Of a stretch of 64,000 nucleotides of DNA, positions 1 through 9,224 are shown in pieces. Under the pieces are notes generated by a model, which did no database searches, was not told the DNA's origin, and saw only the letters and a list, made by a program, of their open reading frames with translations. The first letter of the stretch is position 1. Each line of letters starts with the position of its first letter. Location of the stretch: assembly GCA_011317545.1 (NCBI GenBank), contig WUJK01000003.1, positions 1,302,001 through 1,366,000 on the forward strand. Direction: 5' to 3'. The position numbers and the translations under genes are program-made. Source of the DNA: Coniella vitis (Eukaryota > Ascomycota > Sordariomycetes > Diaporthales > Schizoparmaceae).

Positions 1-258
1 CTGTACATCCAATTCACGGTTAAGTTCCCTGAAAAGGGCTGGACTGCCGACCCAGCTGCCTTCGACGCCCTTCGCAACATCCTTCCCACCCCTGCTCTGC
101 AGAACATTCCACCCACCGAGGCTATGACTGAGCCTGCCGATCTCGAGGACCCCGACACCAGCGGTGGCACTCGTGGCTTCGGCGGCGAGGGCGCGATGGA
201 CGAGGACGATGAGGACGGCCACGGCCACGGCGAGCGCGTCCAGTGCGCTTCCCAGTAA
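1..258 (+). CDS. ydj1: Ydj1/Mas5-type DnaJ (Hsp40) co-chaperone, C-terminal end (5' partial)
   Basis: The window opens inside the last exon. The 85 visible residues run from the end of the C-terminal substrate-binding/dimerisation region (FTVKFPEKGW, then a short helix ending in LRNILP) through a Gly/Asp/Glu/His-rich tail to the final four residues CASQ. CASQ is a CaaX box and is identical to the C-terminus of yeast Ydj1, where the cysteine is farnesylated and ties the protein to ER and other membranes. Type I DnaJ proteins of this kind deliver clients to cytosolic Hsp70 and stimulate its ATPase. The J-domain, G/F region and zinc fingers lie left of the window. The stop is TAA at 256-258. The family call is firm because motif order and CaaX agree; the orthologue call is inference. 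Confidence 0.88.
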   Translation: MYIQFTVKFPEKGWTADPAAFDALRNILPTPALQNIPPTEAMTEPADLEDPDTSGGTRGFGGEGAMDEDDEDGHGHGERVQCASQ

Positions 259-858
259 AGAGACTTTTTGAATGAATGTGATGACAACCAAACAATTTTA
301 CGCGTACTAATGCGCCATGCATTTCTCGGTCTCCGGCATCTCAACCCATTCGTGCCGTTGATCGTTGCTGGAGTTGGGCGCGCAAGATAGAACGGAGTGA
401 TGATAGAAGGTGGGTTGGAAGAGCTCGGCCAGATGTGCCTCAAGTTGCTACTTTTGGCTTCTCGTTTTTTTTTGTTGATCTCGGCCTTGCTGGGATAAGA
501 GAGGCTACTGTTGTTGTATGACTCGTTTCTTTTGGGTCATTTTTAATGGTGCTGGGAGACATACTCAGCGCGATTGTGGAGATGGAAAGATTATCATGAC
601 GTGGCATATACCTGGGCTCTCCTTCGCGTCTTCTTTTATCATAACAGGACAATTGCGGCCGGCGTTTAGAGGGGTATAGAATATTGGCATCCGAAAGGGT
701 TCAGATGCAAGGAAGTTCTTGTTTTTTTTTTCTATTTCACTATTTTACGTTAATGCAATCCAAAAAGGGCGTCTTCAATTGCTTGTTCTTTGTGCCTTGA
801 AAAGTGATGGCTTCAACCCTTGGTGATCTTGGGTGAAATTTGTCTACATCACTTGTTA
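259..858. other. Intergenic region, convergent 3' flanks
   Basis: No gene is seen between the ends of the ydj1-type and trm82 genes, which converge here. The stretch is T-rich with short T runs near 461-476 and 722-731 and probably holds both 3' UTRs. Small ORFs on the minus strand are low-complexity and have no recognisable domain. Confidence 0.6.
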
Positions 859-2877
859 CTATTCCTCCGCTCCACCATCCTTTTCCGCATCGCCAAAATC
901 CAACTTGCGCAGCGTCTCGGTAGTATACAAGAGACCTTGCAACTCGTCGCTAGAAATATCAACACCCAGCGTGTCCTCAGGGTCCGAGATGGGTTGAAGC
1001 AGGGCGCCAAAGGCTTTGTATGAGCCGCTGCTGTCTACACGCTCAATTTTAAAAATGTGCTTCTCAGGCGTCTGCGGCGAATCTTGCTGCTTCAGACTTG
1101 TTGGGTCGACCGGGACAATCAAGTTGATGCCGTTCCCTTCTACCGCAGCGACGTCGAGAGGGTTGCCTGGGAGGGTGACGATTTCGGTGAATGCGAGGCT
1201 GCCGCTCGTAAGGTGGAGAGTGTAAATGAAGAGGGCAGGGACGCTGTTTTGTCCGTTGCATTATCAGGTCAGTTATGGGTGTAACATCCTGCCGCAAAAT
1301 GCCCCGACGACCGGCCGACACAACCAAAATACCAAGAAAGGGATAAAAAGAAGGAAACTTACCGTTCACAAGTGACCACAATCCTCGTCTCGCCCTCGCC
1401 CAGCTGCCCATCTCCCTTCCAGCTCCACAGCCCCGTGACAGCAACCTTGGTCGCCTCGGGCACAACCTGCTTGACAGGACCCAGCAAGTCCGCCCGCGAG
1501 ACAAGCTGGCCCTGTTGCCACCGCCAAACAAACACGTCATTGTCGCCTCCTCCGCTGACGAGCAGCTGCGAAGCTGCCTGGGCAAATGCCGAGGAAGTGC
1601 TCGTAGGCACGCACAGCCGGTTCACGAACTCATCGTGGCCGAGGCAAAACGCCTCGATCACGTGCGCTTGTTCCCTTGTGCCGCGCGATATGCGAATGTG
1701 TTCGTCGCGGTCCGCTGTGATGATGTAGCGGCGGGGCTCCGCGGTGTTGTTTGAAGAGGAGGAGGAGGAAGTAGAGTAATCGTGGCCGAGAGTGATCGCC
1801 GTGAGCAGCGACACGTGGCCGAGGAGGAGGTGGCGCTCAAAGGCCTCGTCGACGCGGCGCGGGGTGCCGCCGCGGTGGGCGTTGGGGTTGTTGCGGGTGG
1901 TGAGCTGGTCGAGGAGGGCTTGGCGGTTGCGCTTTGTGTGGACGGTGAATTCGTTTGCTTGTGGGAAGAAGGGTGGGGTGGGGGTGGGGGTTGATGATTT
2001 AGCCGCAGCAGCAGGAGGAGGAGGAGGAGGAGAAGGGGTGGCTTGGGCATCTTGGCCGGCTGTTTGAGGGGGGTTTTGCTGTTGTTCTTGTTGTTGTTGC
2101 TGCTGTGGTTCCTCTGGGGCGATGAGTGGGACAGAGTAGACGTCGCCAAACTTGTCTGCGACGAGAATATCCTTGTTGTCTGGGGTGAGGACAATGGAGC
2201 ATGGGCGTTTGGGCATGCGTCTGGTGATGGATGTGAGTAATGGGCTTTGAAGAAATTATGCACAGTTCGGTATGCCAGGCTCTCTACTGGAGTCAAGGCC
2301 GCAACAGGGCAAGATCAAGACATGTTGATTGACGAGGTTCTACATACCTACGACTGAGCTGCACCAGCTCACCCTGGCCGTTGTGCGCAAACACCCAGAC
2401 CGACTTGTCCGAGCTGACGGCCACCAGATGGCTGGCGTCGGGGGTGGCAGCCATGATGATGACCATGGGCCGGTCCGAGGGCTGCGCGGATGACGACCAA
2501 GACGAGGAAGTCTTGTTATCGTGCTTCTTATTCTTCTTGCCGACTCCCTTCTTGGACGCCTGGTCACTGGGCGCCTCCGCGGGAGTCGTTGTTGTCACTG
2601 GTGCCCCATCATTTCCAGCCCCGGCCTCGCTCTCGTCCAACCTGGCACGCTTGCTGGGTGGCTCTTGTTCCTTTTGCTCATCCTGCTGCTCTGGCGCGGG
2701 CGTCGACGTCTCTGACACATCAATGACCAGTCTTGCCTTTTGGTCCTTTGGGTCTAGCGGGTACTTCCAGCACGAGATGTGAGAGCCGTCGCTGAGGTTG
2801 AATGAGTGAATGTTCCCAGCACCCGTCGCAAAGAGCACATTTCCGCAGACCTGGACGCCGTGGAAGGGGAACTTCAT
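859..2877 (-). CDS. trm82: tRNA (guanine-N7)-methyltransferase non-catalytic WD40 subunit Trm82
   Basis: Three exons by canonical splice sites: 2877-2348, 2220-1363 and 1243-859, in frame, 590 residues. Trm82 (WDR4 in animals) is the WD-repeat partner that stabilises Trm8, which makes m7G46 in the variable loop of tRNAs in the nucleus. Across the first junction the protein reads SRRRMPKRPCSIVLTPDNKD followed by VADKFGDVYSVPL, a Trm82 signature. Further WD blades are visible as LLLGHVSLLTAI, IITADRDEHIRIS, CLGHDEFVNRLC and LLVSGGGDNDVFVWRW. A low-complexity insertion (Q-rich, then P/A-rich) interrupts the middle of the propeller, and another lysine-rich insertion with PPSKRARLDE lies in exon 1. 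The gene is divergent from rpp0, with 429 bp between start codons. WD proteins are easily confused, but the MPKRPC/DKFGDV block makes Trm82 the best call. Confidence 0.88.
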
Positions 2878-3306
2878 GATGGCTGGCTGGTTCGTGGGCT
2901 GGCTGGCTGAATGATTGACTGACTACACGAGAAGGTTGAGTTATCACTAGTGCCCAGCTGCCACTCTCCGTTCGCATTCATCGACGAATCTCTCAAAAGT
3001 CGCTGCCGGGTTAGACGACACTTTTTTGGCTTATCGATAAGGCTGTTCTCGAGAGATCAGGTCTTCTGCTGCCCAGAGAAGCTTAGCGTGGCAAGCGGCC
3101 GGCTGCACTTTCCCCCACCGTCCCGTGACGGGCCACCCACAAGAAAATAAAATCTGCTGCAGGATTGGAGCATCGCGAACTTTTGCGACCTGTCTCAACG
3201 TCAATTCTCGACAAACCCCTCCATTTTACCACCACCACCTTCCACGATACCCGATTCCATTTGCCCTTAAACATCCTTTCTTCAGCTCAGACAGCTAAAA
3301 GAAGAC
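2878..3306. promoter_or_regulatory. Divergent promoter region trm82/rpp0
   Basis: This 429-bp stretch separates two start codons facing apart, so it should drive both a tRNA-modification gene and a highly expressed ribosomal protein gene. It holds a perfect 12-bp palindrome listed separately. A pyrimidine-rich stretch follows at about 3190-3290, a common property of the leaders of highly expressed fungal genes. Confidence 0.6.
3030..3041. promoter_or_regulatory. Palindromic CTTATCGATAAG element upstream of rpp0
   Basis: A perfect 12-bp inverted palindrome, two CGATAAG half-sites overlapping at CG, 266 bp before the rpp0 start codon. Each half contains GATAA, the core recognised by fungal GATA factors. 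Related sites lie upstream of nop14 and rcl1. The function is inferred, not shown. Confidence 0.4.
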
Positions 3307-4350
3307 ATGGGGGGCAAATCCGCAAACAAGGCCGGCTACTTCGACAAGCTCAAGGGCTTGCTCGAGGAGTACCAGTCCGTCTTCATCGTCGGCGTTGACA
3401 ATGTCTCGTCCCAGCAGATGCACGAGATCCGTCAGGCTCTCCGTGGCGAGGCCGTCGTCCTGATGGGCAAGAACACCATGGTGCGTATTGGCTGCAACTC
3501 AATTTCAATTGGATTTTTTTTTCTTTATCTTTCCAGCTGGCGTCGTCGTGTCTCTTAACAATTTCCATTTCCCATGCTACAGGTTCGCCGTGCCCTCAAG
3601 ACCTTCATCAACGACACCCCCGAGTACGAGCGTCTCCTGCCCTTCGTCAAGGGTAACGTTGGTTTCGTCTTCACCAACGGCGACCTCAAGGCCATCCGTG
3701 ACAAGATTCTCGACAACAAGGTCGCTGCCCCTGCGCGTGCCGGTGCCGTCGCTCCCGCCGATGTCTGGGTCCCCGCTGGCAACACTGGCATGGAGCCTGG
3801 CAAGACCTCCTTCTTCCAGGCTCTCGGTGTGCCCACCAAGATTGCCCGTGGTACCATTGAGATCACGGCCGACCTCAAGCTCGTTGAGGCTGGTTCCAAG
3901 GTCGGCCCGTCCGAGGCTACCCTGCTGAACATGCTCAACATCTCTCCCTTCACCTACGGTCTGGCTGTTGAGCAGGTCTACGACCAGGGCAACTGCTTCC
4001 CTCCCTCCGTCCTGGACATCAGCGAGGACCAGCTGCTCAAGACCTTCTCGAGCGCCGTCACCACCATTGCCGCCGTCTCCCTGGCCCTCAACTACCCCAC
4101 TCTGCCTTCCATCATGCACTCGCTCGTCAACGGCTACAAGAAGGTCTTGGCTGTCGCCATCGAGACCGACTTCAGCTGGCCCGAGATTGAGCAGCTCAAG
4201 GACCGCATTGCCAACCCTGAGGCCTACGCCGCTGCTGCCCCTGCTGCCGCTGCCGGCGGTGACTCTGGCTCTGCTCCTGCCGCTGAGGAGAAGAAGGAGG
4301 AGGAGGAAGAGGAGGAGGACGATGACATGGGCTTCGGTCTCTTCGACTAA
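3307..4350 (+). CDS. rpp0: 60S acidic ribosomal protein P0 (uL10)
   Basis: Two exons, 3307-3480 and 3583-4350, with a 102-nt intron; 313 residues, the usual length. P0 anchors the P1/P2 dimers of the ribosomal stalk to 25S rRNA and helps recruit elongation factors. The N-terminus has the L10 fold (GKSANKAGYFDKL, VDNVSSQQMHEIR, VVLMGKNTMVRRAL). The middle has PADVWVPAGNTGMEPGKTSF and the insertion domain. The C-terminus is an Ala-rich hinge followed by an acidic run ending DDDMGFGLFD, the conserved P-protein tail that contacts translational GTPases. Codon use is strongly biased to C/G in third positions, as expected for a highly expressed gene. The intron follows codon 58. Confidence 0.97.
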
Positions 4351-4952
4351 GCGCTCCCTCTTGTTGTCGCCCACCCGTCCAATACCGTCTTGCCACCACT
4401 CGGACATCAATGACGCCGATGATGTGAAAAGAGGCTGTGTGTTTCGTCTAGAATCGAATAAAGTCTCTCAAGCCGCGGGGAAAAAAGAATACGAACAAAG
4501 CCGGATTTATCTGGTTTGTTGGTCTGGGCAGTTTATTGGGGAGGATGATACCCCCCTTTGCTGTAGTTCATCAACTACGGATCATTTAACTCCCACCACT
4601 GCGGTTCACGCTTCATATTCCTATGCAACTTGTGACAGGTTCATTAACCTGCGCACTTGCATTATTGAGATGGTGAGTTTTTTTTTCCCCTCTTTTCATC
4701 AACGTCCTTCAAAACACCAGTGTCGAAGATTATAAAAAAACACAAGAGCTTTTTAACCCTGAATCTCCTGATGACAACCCATCACCACCCTATGAGACAC
4801 TATCCAACACTTAGTTGGGAATCATTTCTTGAACGCACTTGATACTACGTCGTATATCACAAGCTAATGATTTTGTTATCAAGTCTAGGTATTACAACAC
4901 TTTAAGACCATATCGCGTGACATGTCGAACTTTTGTTTGTTTATAAAGATTC
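4351..4952. other. Intergenic region, convergent 3' flanks
   Basis: Between the convergent rpp0 and msh1 stops. No ORF with a recognisable product. A/T-rich patches around 4676-4740 probably belong to 3' UTRs. Confidence 0.55.
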
Positions 4953-5655
4953 TCAAGCGCCCGCCTGCATCTCCATCCTTTGCATGCAATCCTCATCGCC
5001 TCTGAATGAGGCATCATTGATTGTAGATAGCTTTGCATCTTGCAACCCACGCTGCGGCACAAGAACCTCCCTTGCCGCACTCAACGCTGCCTCGGGCAAC
5101 CCTGCCAACTTGGCAACCTTGAGCGCATGACTTTGCCGGTTGATTCCTCTGCGTAGCCGATGCACATAAGCAAAGCCCCCACACTCATCCTCTTCCACAT
5201 CTGTACAGTACATCTCCACCATCCCATGGTCGCCTCCGTCTTCCACCCGCATGCCATACCGCGCCACCAAATCCGCGACGCCGTGAAAATGCGTCGCGAA
5301 CAGCGTCCGGCAGCGGTTGACAGTGACCAAGTGGTGCAGGCACGCAAAGGCCACCGCACAGCCATCCTCGGGCGTCGTCCCACGGCCAATTTCGTCCATA
5401 ATGACAAAGGAGCGTGGGGTTGCGTGGCGCAGAATGGTGGCTGTTTCGAGCATCTCGACCATAAAGGTGCTCTGGTCGCGGTATAGGTTGTCGGCGGACC
5501 CAACGCGGCTGAAGAGGGCGTCGACGATCCCGATTTCGGCGTAGGCCGCTGGGACGTAGCAACCTATTTGCGCCAGGATGGTGATGAGTGCGTTTTGGCG
5601 GAGAAAGGTGGATTTGCCAGCCATGTTGGGGCCGGTGATGAGCCAGATGCACCCG

Positions 5656-5700
<45 letters not shown>

Positions 5701-5755
5701 GATGATAGTGAGGATGGTATGTTGTTGTTGTCTTGTGCGAAGGGAGTATCTGTTG

Positions 5756-5786
<31 letters not shown>

Positions 5787-8767
5787 CGCCGCCGCTGATC
5801 CTTCAGGAGAAGGACTTCGGCCAGCATTTACAAAGCAATCATTACTGGTGAAGGTCCTTCCACTAACCTTCAACCCGCCTTCAACAGTCGGATGTCTCCC
5901 GCCAATAATCACATGTGCCGTGCCATCGTTCACAACTGGTCGGACAAAGTTGCCCTCCATGGCCAGTCGCGCAAATGACGTGGCGATATCAAGTTCATCG
6001 AGGACGCGCGCATTGCGCCGCAGCTTGATGATGTTCAGCACCACCTGTTTCCTCAGCTCGGCAAAGACACGCGACTCCTCGGCGCGAATCTGCACACGCG
6101 CGAGGTCAATCCGGCAACCCAGCTCTGTCCACTCGGGGAGGTGGAACGACCGCGAGGATGCCGTGCTACGGCCTGTCAGATCCGGAAGGTCTGACAACGT
6201 GGCGTTGCGTAGGTCCTTGCGGCCTTTGATGTGCACAACCCAACCCATGCCCGGGGAGCGTCTGAGCGTCAGAGTGGCGGCGTTGAGGCGTGTGCGGAGG
6301 TCGTTGGTGAGTGTTTGCCGCTCGGTATTTAATTTGTCGAGCTCTTCGTGAAGGCGCTTGAGATGGCGGCTTGCATTGGGCTTCATGATCCAGACTTCAT
6401 TGTCTTCGCCATAGAATTCGCGGATGGAGGACGAAGATTTGCTTCGCTTCTTGGTGGTGGTAGTGGTGTCGGAAGGCCTGATGGCTTTAGGAAGCTCAGA
6501 GGTAGAAGCATCGTCTGCCGCGCCTTCGGAGGCGACGACTTGTTTTGCGAGGGCAATGATGCTACCCGCTTGGTCTTCTTCAAGTTGATGCTGCTGCACG
6601 AGGCCCTCTTCGTCGATAGCAGAGCGAATGCGTTTGGCGAGTTTCAACGAGTCATCGAGACTGATGCGGTCTATTATCTGCTGGAGACAATCCTTCTCTG
6701 CTGCTGCTGCTGTTGTTGTTGCTGCTGCTGCTGAGGAAGATGAAGCATTGTGAACATGAACAGCTGATACGAGCAAACCGACAATATCCCCTGTAGCCTT
6801 GATTGTACTAGCAAGGTCCAGGAGATCGTCGGCGTTGCCCCTCCCCAGCGCAAATTTCTGTACAAGCCTCTGAGAGTCATGGCTGCGGCGCAACAATAAT
6901 GTGATGTTTTCACGAAGTGTTTCGTCGGCAAGGAAGCAAGTGACGAGGTCCTGGCGAAAGCGGATGACGTCCAGGCTGGCCGAGGGCGCGCTGAGCCATT
7001 CGTTAAGTAGACGGGCGCCGCTGCGCGTCACGGTTCGCCGAATGGCATGAAGCAGGCTGCCCTGGGTCACGCCGTCGCGGATCGTCCGGCGAATCTCGAG
7101 CGACCGCATACCATTCTTGTCAATGGCCATGACGCGCTGCGTCTCATGACGGACGGGCGGCTGGAGCTTCACGTGCTCGAGCCCCTGTAGCCGGTCCTTG
7201 ACATAGTGGAGTAACAGGCGGCCGGCCTGGATCTCCAGATCGCTAAATATTTCCGCAGCCTGTGTGGGAATGGCAGACTCGAGCATAGGCGTCCAGTCGG
7301 AGATGGAGGCTAGACCTGGAGCCATGGGGGCATGGGTGACGACATGGTTCTCCTCGGCTAGAACGGACTGGATCGCCTGAGTGGTTGGGTTGTCCGCGGA
7401 TTGGGCCTTGAGAACCTCGTCCAACAGCACCTCCTTGGGCGAGACACGGGACAGCATGGAGCCTAGTGAGGCTAAATTGGTGGCGTGTGTGAAGAAGTGG
7501 CCTGTCGACAAGTCCAGCCAGGCCAGGCCAATGGGCGTGGGCGAGGCGATCACAGCCGCAGCATCGGCGCTGTCAGGAGATGTCGGACCTGAGGAGGACC
7601 CCAAGCTAGCAATCGTAGTGGCGTTAGCGGAAGAGACATCCGCTTTTCTCCCAGCTTTTTGACTTTGCCCAGACAAAGGCAGCGGGACATGGATGGCCAT
7701 GACATAGTTGCTAGCATAGGGATCCATGAATTGCTCGTCGATAAGAGTTCCAGGCGTGATGATGCGAGAAATCTTGCGATCGTGCATCAGGCCGCCCGAC
7801 TTGACCTGGTCGGGAACGCTGTTGGGGTATTCCTCGGCAATGGCCACATATCGATTCAGGTCCTGGACTAAGATCTTGAGAAATCTGTCTAGCTGGAAGA
7901 AGGGAAAGCCCGCCTATGTTGCAATCGGGAGAAGAGTTGGGTCAGAAGACTATTCACCACCAAAAAAAAAAAAATAATAAAGTCACACCATGCTACACAC
8001 CAATGGAGGTGAGGGGCTGACGGAAAACATCTGATTTCCCAAGACTTGATGTGATAGCAAGAAGAAGGATCCGAGAGAAAGCAGGGCAGCCAAAATTCGA
8101 AGAAATCAACGTCAAGGTCTCGAAAAGGAAAAGAGGAAAAAGTCAATATTACCATTGGGATCATAGCAGAAACCGTCTTCTTTTGCGCCACCTTGAGATT
8201 CAACAGCGGCCCGCATTCTTCGGCATGTTCAAAGTAAAGCTCGTAGAAGCCGCCCACGCGTGTCAAGACAACACAATTCTCAAACTTGTCCATGTGGCGG
8301 CGTGCTTGCTGTATAACCCGAGGATACGCTGGTGGATTGACATCTTCCTCCTGCTCTTGGCTCCTCTCCTCCTTCTGCTTCTTTTGTCGCTTCCGCTTCT
8401 TCTGCCCCTCATCCCCCTCACCCACGATGAGGGAAGAAGAATTATCATCATCACCAGAGGTGCGGTCAGGACGGATCACACCCTGGGGAAGATCGTCCAA
8501 GCTCACCACCGTCTTGGTCTTTTTACCCCGGATTTGGACTTTGCCAGGCGTCTGGAGTACCCTGCTGCAAGGAGCAGGCCCGCGTCGCTCTAGAGCCAAC
8601 CTACCTCCACCATATCGTCTTGCATAGCAATCCAGTTCCCGTCGCTGGCAGTAGCAGGCGGAGCGTGTAACCGTAGTGACCGATTTTCTAAATACCGACG
8701 GATTCTGTGGCGGGGGAGTTCGGGTCCATTTCGGGACACGTGATGGCCCCAGGCGTAAGGAGAGCAT
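4953..8767 (-). CDS. msh1: MutS homologue Msh1, mitochondrial DNA repair ATPase
   Basis: Two exons, 8767-8153 and 7913-4953, about 1,191 residues. Msh1 binds mismatched or damaged mitochondrial DNA and keeps that genome stable. The likely start at 8767 opens an Arg-rich, acid-poor leader fitting a mitochondrial presequence; earlier in-frame codons exist, so the start is a choice. Exon 1 ends with the MutS mismatch-binding domain (FENCVVLTRVGGFYELYF) and continues over the junction as AMIPMAGFPFFQLDRFLK, characteristic of Msh1. The connector, lever and clamp regions follow. The ATPase has Walker A GPNMAGKST near residue 965 and Walker B VIMDEIGRGTTPEDG near 1040, then TLFATHFHGVADL. Low-complexity runs interrupt the protein: Ala/Thr and a 15-residue polyQ directly before the ATPase, plus smaller Ala/Thr and Lys/Ser runs in the middle. 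Confidence 0.93.
5658..5699. repeat. (CTG)14 microsatellite, encodes polyQ in Msh1
   Basis: Fourteen uninterrupted CTG triplets on the plus strand, read as CAG (Gln) codons on the minus strand inside msh1, a few residues before the Walker A block. Less pure GCT/GTT-type tracts lie at about 5757-5800 and 6698-6735 in the same gene and encode Ala/Thr runs. The purity of the tract suggests it varies in length between strains. Confidence 0.95.
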
Positions 8768-9152
8768 CGAGACAGGTGGTGGAGTGGTGGGATGTGATGC
8801 CAATGTCTCGTGATATGCCCTTGCCCTTGCCCGGCCGCCATGGGCTGTTTCGACACAGAACAAGCGGTGTCTGGAGCGAAATCTGAGATTGAGATTGGGG
8901 GAGCGCGGCGGTGCAATGGAACAGAAAAGAAATACCTTATTGTAGGAAGAGAAGAAAAAAATAAAGCTGTGGTTCTGCTTCTCAAAAAGCAACAACTGCC
9001 TGCTTTTGATAGGTTCACTGGATTACAAGGGTAGAGGATGTTTGAGATGCACACCGTTGAGATGCAACCCGGAAAGGAAGATGCCGGAATTTTGCAGTAA
9101 AAGATTGTTATATAGACAATGATACCCCAAAGACCGACAACAACTACAGCAA
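8768..9152. other. msh1 upstream region
   Basis: Upstream flank of msh1, between it and the tRNA gene. The msh1 reading frame stays open for 76 further codons beyond the chosen start, so part of this could be coding if an earlier start is used. No other gene is seen. Confidence 0.5.
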
Positions 9153-9224
9153 GCCCGCTTGGCTCAGTGGTAGAGCGTATCACTAGTAATGATAAGGTCA
9201 TCAGTTCGATTCTGATAGTGGGCA
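9153..9224 (+). tRNA. tRNA-Thr, anticodon AGT
   Basis: A complete 72-nt cloverleaf, folded by eye. The acceptor stem GCCCGCT pairs with AGTGGGC (one G-U), with discriminator A. The D arm is GCTC/GAGC with loop AGTGGTA. The anticodon stem TATCA/TGATA closes the loop CTAGTAA, giving anticodon AGT (read as inosine-GU, threonine ACN codons). The T arm is ATCAG/CTGAT with loop TTCGATT. There is no intron. The internal A and B boxes (TGGCTCAGTGG and GGTCATCAGTTCGATTC-like) are intact and T runs follow within 5 nt. Confidence 0.96.

Noticed and set aside
3577..4410. Long minus-strand ORF opposite rpp0
   Set aside because: Shadow of the strongly biased rpp0 codons; no ATG context, composition or motif of its own.
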